From: Poriferisodalis sp965221195 | GTDB lineage: Bacteria; Actinomycetota; Acidimicrobiia; Acidimicrobiales; Poriferisodalaceae | Length of the DNA stretch: 64,000 bases | Direction: 5' to 3' | Assembly (NCBI GenBank): GCA_965221195.1 | Contig: OZ244864.1 | Coordinates: 806,001 to 870,000, forward strand | Shown here: positions 33,760-42,467 of the stretch, one piece after another | Position numbering within the stretch: position 1 is the stretch's first letter | Layout: each line of letters opens with the position of its first letter | Notes under the pieces: generated by a model | Databases searched by the model: none | The model's input: only the letters and a program-made list of their open reading frames with translations | What the model was told of the DNA's origin: nothing | Translations under genes and position numbers: made by a program

Positions 33760-34644
33760 ATGCTGGCGACGTTGCGCCCGACCTTGCGGGGACTGGTCGC
33801 GCTTACGAAACCGCGCATCATTGAGCTGCTATTGGTCACCACCATTCCGCCCATGTTTGTGGCCGAGCGCGGCGTACCGTCCGGGGCTCTCATCGTGCTC
33901 ACCGTGGTGGGGGGTGCGTTTGCCGCCGCTGGTGCCAACACCTTCAACATGGTTATCGACCGCGACATTGATGCGTCGATGAAGCGCACCGCGCATCGGC
34001 CGCTGGTCATCGGCATTGTGAGTCCTCGGGCCGCACTCAGCTACGGCATCATGCTTGAAGCGACGGCGTTCGGCATTCTGTGGTGGGGTGCCAACTTGCT
34101 GGCTGCAGTGTTGGCACTGTCTGCGTGCCTGTTCTACGTGTTCGTCTACACGTTGTGGCTCAAGCGCACCTCAGCCCAGAACATCGTCATCGGTGGCGCT
34201 GCTGGCGCGGCCCCCGTCCTTGTCGGCTGGGCGGCCGTTACCGGCTCGCTGGCACTTGAGGCATGGATTGCTTTCGGGATTGTCTTCTTTTGGACACCGC
34301 CCCATTTCTGGGCACTAGCTGTCCGCTACGCCGACGACTACAGCAACGCGGAGGTACCGATGTTGCCTTCTGTCGCCAGCGAGCGCTCAGTGCTGACTCA
34401 GATGACCCTGCATACGGTGCTGGTAGTTGCGCTGTCGTTGTGGTTCGCCGTCGCCGCTGATGCAGGTGCTCTGTATTGGACAGTGGCGGTGACAACTGGC
34501 ATCGCCTTCGGCGCAGCAGTGATGTCGTTGTGGCGATCCCTAACACCGACCGCTGCGATGCGCTTGTTCCATATCTCTATTGCGTATCTGGGCGTGCTGT
34601 TCACCGCGATGGCGGCCGACGCAGTCGTGCGGTTCGGCTGGTGA
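33760..34644 (+). CDS. ctaB: Heme O synthase (protoheme IX farnesyltransferase)
   Basis: 294 residues from ATG 33760. A UbiA-type prenyltransferase: ALTKPRIIELLLVTTIP, NMVIDRDIDASMKRTAHRPL (the first Asp-rich site), and WTPPHFWALAVRYADDYSNAEVPMLP (the second). Adds farnesyl to heme B. Precedes the cytochrome oxidase cluster. An upstream extension to 33517 runs antisense to ctaA and is not conserved. Confidence 0.94.
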   Translation: MLATLRPTLRGLVALTKPRIIELLLVTTIPPMFVAERGVPSGALIVLTVVGGAFAAAGANTFNMVIDRDIDASMKRTAHRPLVIGIVSPRAALSYGIMLEATAFGILWWGANLLAAVLALSACLFYVFVYTLWLKRTSAQNIVIGGAAGAAPVLVGWAAVTGSLALEAWIAFGIVFFWTPPHFWALAVRYADDYSNAEVPMLPSVASERSVLTQMTLHTVLVVALSLWFAVAADAGALYWTVAVTTGIAFGAAVMSLWRSLTPTAAMRLFHISIAYLGVLFTAMAADAVVRFGW

Positions 34645-34879
34645 TGCATCCAGTGCTGTGTCCAGTGAATGCACCCAATGATGTGCTGCGGGGCACCCGG
34701 CGGTGCGCACTTGCTGCTGGGCACCACTTGCTGTTGAGTCGTCGTGGGCGGTTTGCTGTGGGGGTTGACGCAAATGTTCGGCGGGCTGTCTGGTTCAGTG
34801 GCTCACGGGTCGCTAGAGTGCGCCGTTGGTGTCGCGCCGAAGCGACGCTGCCAATCGAGTTCGGGAACCACTTCGCCGC
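34645..34879. other. Intergenic region before the COX1-like pseudoenzyme gene
   Basis: 235 bases. It contains repeated gcatccagtg/gtccagtgaatgc and tgctg-rich segments but no gene, RNA or clear promoter that I can defend. An in-frame TTG at 34826 could extend the next gene by 18 residues. Confidence 0.4.
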
Positions 34880-36616
34880 ATGACCGATGCCACCACTTCA
34901 GCTGCGCACCCGAGAGGGTCTGCCGTAGCTCCGTCGGCAGAAGACCCCACTGCGTTCGGTCTGCTCAACACGACCGACCACAAGCGCATTGGCCGGTTGT
35001 TCATCGGTGCCTCACTGATTTTTGCGCTTGCCGGCACGATTGCCGATGTCTTGGTCCGCTTTGATTTGGCTTCAGACAACGGCCATACGGTCCTCAATGC
35101 CGAAACGTTCACCCAAGTCTTCATGTTCACCCGCGATTCGCTGGTGTTCGGCATGCTCCTCCCGTTCTTTTTGGGCGTGGCTATCTACATCGTGCCGCTG
35201 CAAGTGGGCGCACCGAACATTGCTTTTGGGCGCGCAGCTGCGCTGTCGTTTTGGGGATGGCTGGTTTCCTTCGGTGTGCTGGTAGGGGCGTACATCGGCA
35301 ACGGCGGCCCCGCCGGCGGCTGGGAAGCTGGTGTCAGGCTGCACCTGCTCGCCCTCGCAGGGCTGGTGCTGTCGCTGATCGTTGGTGCCATCTGTGTTGC
35401 TGTGACCACGCTCACCATGCGCGCGCCAGGCATGTACATGGATCGCACGCCGCCGTTTGCGTGGTCGGCGTTGGTCACCGCATCCATGTTGGTGGTCAGC
35501 CTCGGTGTGGTGCTGGGCCAGATTGTGCTTCTTTACATCGACCACCGCTACGGTCGACATTTCCTCGGCGGCAACTACGGCATCTGGCCTCGCATCGACT
35601 GGATGTACCGAACGCCGCAGCTGTTCATCTACGTGGTGCCGGTGTTGGGCGTGGCTGCTGAGATCATGCTGGCCGCCGCGCGCCGTTGGGTTTTTGAGCC
35701 GCTGGCGCTGTATTTCACTTTGGGCCTGGTTGGCCTCTTTGGCTTCGGTGCTTGGGCCAATTTTGGCATTGCGCCCGACGGTGTCAGCCCAGAAGGCATC
35801 GACATTGTTGACGGTCTAGAAGGCATCGTTTTGGTAGCGCTCTATGGGGGTGCTTCCGCTGGGGTCGTCGGCTTGCTGGGGTTGCTGGGTTTCACCTTGT
35901 GGCAGGGCCGCAAGTGGCCTCGCCCCACGACTGCGCTGTTGGCCGCGGTTGGCGCGGCCAAGCTCGTGGCTGTGGCTGCGTTCGTTGGGCTGATCGGTGC
36001 TGGTGTGGATTGGCTGGAGATTGCAGGCCGCGGCGTTGACGGAAACGCCCCACTGCGATTCACCACTTGGGTGACGGGCCAGCAGAGTCTGCTCATCTAC
36101 GGGGCTGGGCTGCTGGGCGTGCTAGCCGCGCTGCACTGGTGGGCGCCGAAGATCTGGGGGTGTCGACTGTCCGAGGTTGTCGGCTGGGCCAGCTTCGCAG
36201 CCATTAGCACCGGCACGTTCTTGGCGTGGCTGGGTCCCACTCTGTCTGGTGTTTTCACCGAGCAGCCTCAGTTTGTGTACTTCCAGCCGGAACTCACGTC
36301 GATCTACGCCAGCCAAGTTGATGCTTCAGGGGCTGAGGGCTTGTCTGCGCTCGGCGGCATCGGCGTGCTCATCGTTGTGGTTGGTGTTTTGTTTGTCGCG
36401 TTGAACCTGCTGGTCTCGATAGGCCGCGGCAAAGACGCCCAAATATCCGCAGACCCGTGGGGCGGCTTAACACCCGAATGGCTGACAGACTCACCACCGC
36501 CGCTTGGTCCGTCTGAGGTTCTGCCGGAACTGAGTTCGGGAACACCGTTGTTGGATGCCGAGCTCAATGCCAGCATGGCATCGGCTGAACGCGAGACTGC
36601 TGAGGTGTCGGCCTAA
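34880..36616 (+). CDS. COX1-like membrane protein lacking all heme and copper ligands
   Basis: 578 residues, 12 or more spans. Homology to the genuine CtaD at 39204 is visible throughout: TTDHKRIGRLFIGASL vs TVDHKKIGIMYGAAAL, YIVPLQVGAPNIAFGRAAALSFWGW vs YLVPLQIGARDVAFPRLNALGLW, and ALHWWAPKIWG vs GLYYWWPKAFG. Every metal ligand is replaced: MHG is TRD (~84), HPEVY is TPQLF (~245), HH of the CuB pair is NF (~294), and AHFHY is a TGQQS segment (~399). It therefore cannot bind heme a, heme a3 or CuB. Followed with overlapping stop/start (TAATG) by a COX3-like gene. Probably a structural subunit of the oxidase. Confidence 0.85.
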   Translation: MTDATTSAAHPRGSAVAPSAEDPTAFGLLNTTDHKRIGRLFIGASLIFALAGTIADVLVRFDLASDNGHTVLNAETFTQVFMFTRDSLVFGMLLPFFLGVAIYIVPLQVGAPNIAFGRAAALSFWGWLVSFGVLVGAYIGNGGPAGGWEAGVRLHLLALAGLVLSLIVGAICVAVTTLTMRAPGMYMDRTPPFAWSALVTASMLVVSLGVVLGQIVLLYIDHRYGRHFLGGNYGIWPRIDWMYRTPQLFIYVVPVLGVAAEIMLAAARRWVFEPLALYFTLGLVGLFGFGAWANFGIAPDGVSPEGIDIVDGLEGIVLVALYGGASAGVVGLLGLLGFTLWQGRKWPRPTTALLAAVGAAKLVAVAAFVGLIGAGVDWLEIAGRGVDGNAPLRFTTWVTGQQSLLIYGAGLLGVLAALHWWAPKIWGCRLSEVVGWASFAAISTGTFLAWLGPTLSGVFTEQPQFVYFQPELTSIYASQVDASGAEGLSALGGIGVLIVVVGVLFVALNLLVSIGRGKDAQISADPWGGLTPEWLTDSPPPLGPSEVLPELSSGTPLLDAELNASMASAERETAEVSA

Positions 36617-37236
36617 TGGCTGTGTCAACGATGACCTCTGTGGAGACTCCCCAACCTGGGCGTTATGCCGTTGCAGGTCCACCGCCACGCCCGCGCAGCC
36701 AGCTAGTCGGGACCGGTTTTGCTATTGCGGCTGGTGCCATGGCCGTTGCCGCCGCACTGGGTCACTACATGGCGCGACGTCACCTCACCGACGACCCGGG
36801 CCATACTTGGCTGTCCGGTCAGTCGGTGCCGAACCCCCAACTTGTCTATGCCCTCATCACTTTGGCAGTCTCGGTCGTGACGGCCCACTGGGCCCACTGG
36901 GCTAGCCGTCGCGGCGAGCGGGGCCACACATGGGTGGCCATGGCTCTCACACTCATCATGGGGTTCGCTTTCATCAATCTGGTGATGCACAGCCTCAACC
37001 GCATGGGGATAGAACTCGGCGCAGGCGAGTGGGAAAACTTGGCCTTCTCGGTGACCGGACTCTCGCTGGCCATCTTGATCGTCGGAATGTTCTATCTCGG
37101 TCTTATGACGCTGCGGTCGCTGGGCGGCAGTGTCGGACGAGACCGTTCAACTCCGCTAGGTTCAGCGATTTTCTTCTGGGACTTCGCCGTGCTTGCGTGG
37201 GCTGCCACCTGGTACGTCGTGTACGTGGTGAAGTAG
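36616..37236 (+). CDS. COX3-like membrane protein
   Basis: 206 residues, five membrane spans after a proline-rich N-terminus. The order of helices and the C-terminal SAIFFWDFAVLAWAATWYVVYVVK resemble the last spans of cytochrome oxidase subunit III (genuine CtaE ends YWHFVDIVWIVIFAVVYLIP). Similarity is weak, and the WHFVD motif has become FFWDF. It starts on the COX1-like stop (TAATG), so the two are translationally coupled and presumably form a dimer. Confidence 0.65.
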   Translation: MAVSTMTSVETPQPGRYAVAGPPPRPRSQLVGTGFAIAAGAMAVAAALGHYMARRHLTDDPGHTWLSGQSVPNPQLVYALITLAVSVVTAHWAHWASRRGERGHTWVAMALTLIMGFAFINLVMHSLNRMGIELGAGEWENLAFSVTGLSLAILIVGMFYLGLMTLRSLGGSVGRDRSTPLGSAIFFWDFAVLAWAATWYVVYVVK

Positions 37237-37242
37237 GTAACG

Positions 37243-38034
37243 ATGGTCGGCATCGCTAGCAGATACTTCGCTGGTCGCATAGCCCTAGCTGCCGCGGCTG
37301 CTGTTGTGATCGGTGTGCTGACGGGCATGGACGAAAGCGGTCACATAGTCCTGTACGCCACCATCGTGCTGGGTGTCGCGGCCGCTGCTTTCGCGCTGCT
37401 GTTTTCCTTGGCGTTGACCGTCGGCGACGGCGACTCACTCGATCGCGAACACCTCGCCGAGCACCCACCCGTGCCGGCGTACTGGCCGATCATGGCGGCG
37501 TTCGGCATGGGCGTGCTGATGGTCGGCTTGGTAACCGACGCGTTGTTGACCATCGCAGGAGTGGCGTTGTTGGTCATCTCGGCATTTGAGTGGACGATGA
37601 GCGCTTGGGCCGAACATCTCTCCGTCGATGCCGAATCCAACGCTGTTGAGCGGGCGCGTCTATTGCGGCCCTTTGAGATCTCGCTGTACGGCGCGCTAGC
37701 CATTGCCGTACCGGTGGCGCTGATGTCGCGGGTATTCCTCACGGTGAGCAAGGACGCCGCAAGCTGGGCCGCGATTGTCATCTCGGCCGTCATCTTGGCG
37801 TTCGCTTTCTTGCTGTATGCCAAGCCGCTCATTCGGCGAGCGGTAGTGGCATCGATGCTGCTGCTGGGCGGCGCTGCTCTCATCGTGGCCGGAATCGCCT
37901 CCGCCGTTGTTGGCGAGCGCGAGTTCCACCATTCCGACGGCCATACCGAGATTGCCGACGATCACGGCGAGCCTGCCGAGGAGGGGTCGCATTCCTCTGA
38001 CGAAATGAGCGAATCTGAGGAGAGTGGCGAGTGA
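37243..38034 (+). CDS. Membrane protein of the oxidase cluster, CtaD-tail-like segment
   Basis: 263 residues with about six spans and a Glu/Ser/His-rich C-terminus. The stretch HPPVPAYWPIMAAFGMGVLM (~74-93), followed by VTDALLTIAGVALLVISAFEW, parallels the C-terminal HLPSPSYWPIVLAMGLPLIG...ITGIGLLLLVGSMYGWSLEP of CtaD here, suggesting a shared module. Starts six bases after the COX3-like gene and its TGA overlaps the ctaC ATG. Not a family I recognise by name; likely an accessory oxidase subunit. Confidence 0.6.
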   Translation: MVGIASRYFAGRIALAAAAAVVIGVLTGMDESGHIVLYATIVLGVAAAAFALLFSLALTVGDGDSLDREHLAEHPPVPAYWPIMAAFGMGVLMVGLVTDALLTIAGVALLVISAFEWTMSAWAEHLSVDAESNAVERARLLRPFEISLYGALAIAVPVALMSRVFLTVSKDAASWAAIVISAVILAFAFLLYAKPLIRRAVVASMLLLGGAALIVAGIASAVVGEREFHHSDGHTEIADDHGEPAEEGSHSSDEMSESEESGE

Positions 38035-39173
38035 TGCTCACTCGAATCTTGCGCGGTTGGCGCCTTGCCGCTGTGACAGCCGTTGCGCTGGCGACTGTCG
38101 GCTGTGCCAACGGACGTTTGGATGCCACCAAACCAGTCGGCGAGAACGCCAGAGAGATAGACGGCATCATGCGCCTGTCGGCCTGGATGGCCGTTGGCGT
38201 GGGTGTCTTCGTGGCAGCCGCAGTTGTCGCGATCATCGTCAAGTTCCGGGCTAAGCCCACCGATGACCCAGATGACCTGCCACCACAAATTCACGGCAAC
38301 CGCAAGGCCGAAATCACTTGGACCTTGATCCCGACGGCCATGTTGGTCTTCTTGACGATCGTCACGTTGCCGACGGTGTTCGCGCTGGCCAGGGAAGGCA
38401 GCGGACGCACCATCAAGGTAGAGGGGCAGCAGTGGTGGTGGCAGTTCAGCTACGACATCAACAACGACGGAGATTTCGATGACGATGTGGACATCGTCAC
38501 AGCCAACGACTTGGTCATCCCCGTCGGCGAAGAGGTCAACCTAGAACTCCATTCCAACGATGTCATCCACTCGTTCTGGATCCCACAACTGAACGGCAAG
38601 CGAGACACGGTGCCCGGGCGGGTGCATCAGTGGAAGATCAGCTCCACTGAGCCGGGCATCTTCTACGGCGAATGCGCTGAGTTCTGCGGCCTCAGCCACG
38701 CCAACATGCAGATGCGGACCATTGCGCTTGAAGAGGCAGACTTCGCCCGCTGGATTGCCGAACAACAGGCAGGACAGCGCGAAGCAGCATCGCCGCATGC
38801 TGCGGGATCAGCCGAGGCTGCTGGCGCTGCTTTGTTTGAGACACACTGCATCAGCTGCCATGTGGTTGACGGCGTATACGAAAGTGCAGCCGGCGGCAAC
38901 GCGAATCTCGTCGCTGGTGTTGCACCGAACCTCACGAATCTGATGAGCCGCACTGCTTTTGCTGGGGCGCTGTTTGAGACGTATTTGCCAGACGGACGTC
39001 TCAATATCGCTGAGATGCGCGAATGGGTTCGCAATGCACCCGATATGAAGCCTGCGCGTGCCGACAACCGGCAGGGAATGCTGGGCTTTGCTGAGGTGCT
39101 GACCGAGCAAGACCTTGACAATCTGATGGCCTATCTTCAAACGCTCGGCAAGCCGCCGGTGTTGCCCCGATGA
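38031..39173 (+). CDS. ctaC: Cytochrome c oxidase subunit II with fused cytochrome c
   Basis: 380 residues. Lipoprotein signal with Cys25 in ATVGC, two membrane helices, then a cupredoxin domain with the CuA ligands H180, C215, E217, C219, H223 and M226 (FYGECAEFCGLSHANMQM). A C-terminal cytochrome c domain has C273-I-S-C276-H277, as in caa3-type oxidases. Accepts electrons from cytochrome c or quinol-linked carriers. ATG 38034 or GTG 38031 start; TGATG overlap with the previous gene. Confidence 0.95.
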   Translation: MMLTRILRGWRLAAVTAVALATVGCANGRLDATKPVGENAREIDGIMRLSAWMAVGVGVFVAAAVVAIIVKFRAKPTDDPDDLPPQIHGNRKAEITWTLIPTAMLVFLTIVTLPTVFALAREGSGRTIKVEGQQWWWQFSYDINNDGDFDDDVDIVTANDLVIPVGEEVNLELHSNDVIHSFWIPQLNGKRDTVPGRVHQWKISSTEPGIFYGECAEFCGLSHANMQMRTIALEEADFARWIAEQQAGQREAASPHAAGSAEAAGAALFETHCISCHVVDGVYESAAGGNANLVAGVAPNLTNLMSRTAFAGALFETYLPDGRLNIAEMREWVRNAPDMKPARADNRQGMLGFAEVLTEQDLDNLMAYLQTLGKPPVLPR

Positions 39174-39203
39174 AACCCGCGATGGGCTGAGGAGGACAAC
39201 TAG

Positions 39204-41303
39204 ATGGCAATTGTCACCGATCGACCCGACAGCGCTGACGCGCCAGATGGCGCTGGTCCGGGTGTCGAGCTAGAACCAGCGGGCGACAACGCCGAGTTTG
39301 AAGATGACTCGCCCCGTACGGGCGTGTTCGCGCGTCCGACCCATGTGACGGGCTGGCGCGAGTGGCTCTTCACGGTGGATCACAAGAAGATCGGAATTAT
39401 GTACGGCGCGGCCGCCTTGTTCTGGTTTTTGGTGGGTGGCCTTGAGATTGGGTTGGTTCGGTTGCAGCTGTGGTCGCCCGACAACGGAGTGCTGAGCGCC
39501 GACGCGTACAACCAATTGTTCACCATGCATGGTGTCACGATGGTCTTCCTCGTGATCATGCCGTTGGCGAATGCGTTCGCGAACTACTTGGTGCCGTTGC
39601 AGATTGGCGCTCGAGATGTGGCCTTCCCTCGCCTCAATGCGCTCGGTCTTTGGATTTTTGTGTTTGGTGGCATCTTCTTAAATTTGAGCTGGTTCTTGGG
39701 CGGCGGTGCCGACGGCGGCTGGTTCGCGTATGCGCCTAACACCGGCTTGGTGTACAGCCCCGGTGCCGGTATGGACTTTTACGCCATCGGCTTGCAGATC
39801 GCCGGTGTCGCCTCGCTGCTGGGTGCTCTCAACCTGCTTGTGACCATCATCAACATGCGCTGCCCCGGCATGACGCTGCTGCGTATGCCGGTGTTCACTT
39901 GGATGATCTTGGTGGTGCAGTTCTTGTTGGTTTTTGCGCTGCCGGTCATCACCGTGGCGCTGATCTTGCTGACGTTCGACCGCACCTTTGATGCCAACTT
40001 CTTTGACGTGACTGCTGGCGCCGATCCGTTGTTGTGGCAGCATCTGTTTTGGATCTTTGGCCATCCTGAGGTGTACATCTTGATTTTGCCGGCCTTTGGT
40101 GTGGTGTCGGAGACTTTGCCGGTGTTTAGCCGCAAGCCACTGTTCGGCTATCCCATCGTGGTGCTGTCGGGTGCCGCCATTGGCTTCATGGGCTGGGGCG
40201 TGTGGGCTCACCACATGTTCACCGCCGGCATGGGGCCAATCTCGGTGGCTGCGTTTTCTGCGACGACAATGTTTATCGCCGTGCCGACCGGCGTGAAGAT
40301 TCTGAACTGGATCGCAACCATGTGGGCAGGAAAGGTCCGTTTCACCGTGCCGATGCTGTTCTCGGTGTCGTTGGTGTCGATGTTCACTATCGGTGGTCTG
40401 TCCGGTGTCATGCATGCAATTGCGCCCGCCGACACCCAGCAGACCGACACCTATTTCATCGTGGCACACTTCCACTACGTGCTCGTCGGGGGCGCCCTCA
40501 TGGGCATGTTCGCCGGTTTGTACTACTGGTGGCCTAAGGCTTTTGGCTACCACCTCAATGACCGGCTGGGTCGCTGGCATTTCTGGCTGATGCTGATCGG
40601 CTTCAATGTCACCTTTGGGCCGATGCATATTTTGGGACTGCAAGGCATGGCTCGCCGTCACAGCAGATACGGCGAGTTTGACGGCTTTGAGTTCTGGAAC
40701 AAGATCGCCACGATCGGCTATTTCTTCATGCTTGTTGCCATGGTGATCTTGGCTGTCAACATGTTCCGAACTTGGGGCCGCTATCGCAAAGGGCTCGAGC
40801 CTCAAGCCGATGCCGACCCTTGGGACGGCCGCACGCTTGAGTGGGCGATTCCCTCACCGACCCCTGAGCACAACTTTGATTACGTGCCGGTAGTGACCGA
40901 TGTGGACGACTTTTGGCACAAGAAGTACCAGCCTGATGAGACCGGCAAGCTGCGACGTGTTGCATATGGCAACGACATTGCCCAAAAAGGCGATCAGCAT
41001 CCGCACTTGCCGTCGCCGTCGTACTGGCCGATTGTTTTGGCGATGGGCTTGCCGTTGATCGGTTTCGGGCTCATCTACAACTTGTGGATCACCGGCATCG
41101 GCCTGCTGTTGCTCGTCGGTTCGATGTACGGGTGGAGTTTGGAGCCGTCCACCGATCCAGACGCTGGCCACGGGCACCACGACGATCATGGTCACGATGG
41201 CGGAGGTGTTCCCGGCAGCAACGGCTACTCCAGCAACGGCCATGCCAACCCGAACGGCGCACTGGCTGGGCGCGCAGCCAACGGAGAGGCCGCAGGTGAC
41301 TGA
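39204..41303 (+). CDS. ctaD: Cytochrome c oxidase subunit I
   Basis: 699 residues, 12+ spans plus a C-terminal extension. All ligands are present: H109 (MHG), H287 with Y291 (GHPEVY, the E indicating an A1-type proton path), H336-H337, H422 and H424 (AHFHYV). Catalytic subunit reducing O2 to water with proton pumping. The tail has two further spans and ends His/Gly/Asn-rich (GHGHHDDHGHDGGG), possibly metal-binding. GAGGAGG precedes ATG 39204. Overlaps ctaE. Confidence 0.97.
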   Translation: MAIVTDRPDSADAPDGAGPGVELEPAGDNAEFEDDSPRTGVFARPTHVTGWREWLFTVDHKKIGIMYGAAALFWFLVGGLEIGLVRLQLWSPDNGVLSADAYNQLFTMHGVTMVFLVIMPLANAFANYLVPLQIGARDVAFPRLNALGLWIFVFGGIFLNLSWFLGGGADGGWFAYAPNTGLVYSPGAGMDFYAIGLQIAGVASLLGALNLLVTIINMRCPGMTLLRMPVFTWMILVVQFLLVFALPVITVALILLTFDRTFDANFFDVTAGADPLLWQHLFWIFGHPEVYILILPAFGVVSETLPVFSRKPLFGYPIVVLSGAAIGFMGWGVWAHHMFTAGMGPISVAAFSATTMFIAVPTGVKILNWIATMWAGKVRFTVPMLFSVSLVSMFTIGGLSGVMHAIAPADTQQTDTYFIVAHFHYVLVGGALMGMFAGLYYWWPKAFGYHLNDRLGRWHFWLMLIGFNVTFGPMHILGLQGMARRHSRYGEFDGFEFWNKIATIGYFFMLVAMVILAVNMFRTWGRYRKGLEPQADADPWDGRTLEWAIPSPTPEHNFDYVPVVTDVDDFWHKKYQPDETGKLRRVAYGNDIAQKGDQHPHLPSPSYWPIVLAMGLPLIGFGLIYNLWITGIGLLLLVGSMYGWSLEPSTDPDAGHGHHDDHGHDGGGVPGSNGYSSNGHANPNGALAGRAANGEAAGD

Positions 41304-42003
41304 GACACCCACTGGGACCCCCACTGCTGGTACTGCCGCTGCTGGTACTGCAGCCGCTGTTGAGCCTGCTGATGCCGACGAGCCACAGATTGCGTATCCG
41401 CGTACAGATTGGGACGACTACGAGATTTTGCCGCCGTCAACGCGGCTGAGTCACGAGAAGATGACGATGTGGGCCTTTTTGGGCTCAGATTGCCTGCTCT
41501 TTGGCGCGCTCATCTCGACGTATCTCTTGCTGCGCAACCGTCAACCACCCTCTGGTGCTGAGCCGCTCACAGCAGCCGAACTGTTCGACATTCCGTTCAC
41601 CTCAGTGAGTTCGTTCGTGCTGTTGATGAGTTCGCTCACGATGGTGCTTGCGGTTTCGGCGATAACCCGACGCGAGATGGAACGCTGCAAGCTCTGGCTG
41701 CTTACCACTGCTGCTTTGGGTTCGGTGTTCATTGCCGGGCAGGTGTATGAGTTCACCAGCTTCTACCGGGAAGGCCTCGGTTTCACGGTCAGCATCTCGT
41801 CGTCGGCGTTCTATACGTTGACCGGTTTCCACGGTGTGCATGTGTCGCTTGGCATCATCATGCTGGTAACGCTGTGGGTGCTCATCAACCGCGGAATTCT
41901 CGGCGCTGAGCGGGCCGAGACCGTTGAGATCATCGGGTTGTACTGGCATTTCGTGGACATCGTCTGGATCGTGATCTTTGCGGTCGTTTATCTGATCCCA
42001 TGA
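41296..42003 (+). CDS. ctaE: Cytochrome c oxidase subunit III
   Basis: 235 residues from GTG 41296, preceded by GGAGAGG and overlapping the end of ctaD by eight bases. The N-terminus holds AGTAAAGTAA from a 15-bp duplication; five spans follow with TMWAFLGSDCLLFGALISTYL, GFHGVHVSLGIIMLV and YWHFVDIVWIVIFAVVY, the COX3 landmarks. Stabilises subunit I. Confidence 0.95.
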   Translation: MTETPTGTPTAGTAAAGTAAAVEPADADEPQIAYPRTDWDDYEILPPSTRLSHEKMTMWAFLGSDCLLFGALISTYLLLRNRQPPSGAEPLTAAELFDIPFTSVSSFVLLMSSLTMVLAVSAITRREMERCKLWLLTTAALGSVFIAGQVYEFTSFYREGLGFTVSISSSAFYTLTGFHGVHVSLGIIMLVTLWVLINRGILGAERAETVEIIGLYWHFVDIVWIVIFAVVYLIP

Positions 42004-42019
42004 GCGTGGGGAGACAGCG

Positions 42020-42415
42020 ATGAGCGAGACAGCGATGAGCACAGTTACCGAATCCGTCGCCGCAGACGTCCACCCCGACTCCGGCGCGCTTGACGAGCAT
42101 GAGGCTCAAGATCACGGTCTGAGCGACTGGGGCTACATCAAGATCGCGTTGCTGCTAGCAGTGCTGACCGGCGCCGAGGTGTTGATCTATTTCTGGCCGC
42201 CCGGCGCGCTTGAGGTTCCTCTGCTGCTGATTTTGATGGTGCTGAAGTTCTGGATCGTGGTTGCGTACTTCATGCATTTGCGTTTCGACAGCAAACTGTT
42301 CACGTACTTGTTCGTGGCGGGTCTGGTGCTGACGATCGGTGTGTACGCGGCGATGGGTACATCTATGGTGTTCTGGAGCGATCCATCGGGCTGCGAGATC
42401 GCCCCACACTGCTAG
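42020..42415 (+). CDS. Cytochrome c oxidase subunit IV-type protein
   Basis: 131 residues with three spans: YIKIALLLAVLTGAEVLIYF, VPLLLILMVLKFWIVVAYFMHLRFDS and LFTYLFVAGLVLTIGVYAAM. The FW-x3-AYFMHLRFDS segment is characteristic of prokaryotic COX4 (CtaF/CyoD-like) proteins. Last gene of the oxidase cluster, 16 bases after ctaE, with a GGGGAGA ribosome site. Confidence 0.9.
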   Translation: MSETAMSTVTESVAADVHPDSGALDEHEAQDHGLSDWGYIKIALLLAVLTGAEVLIYFWPPGALEVPLLLILMVLKFWIVVAYFMHLRFDSKLFTYLFVAGLVLTIGVYAAMGTSMVFWSDPSGCEIAPHC

Positions 42416-42467
42416 CTGCACCAACAACCTCACCAGACGTAACTAGATACGCCGCATTCGCGATGCC

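Noticed and set aside
39678..40805. 375-codon minus-strand open frame inside ctaD
   Set aside because: His/Gln-rich shadow of the hydrophobic CtaD frame on the other strand.
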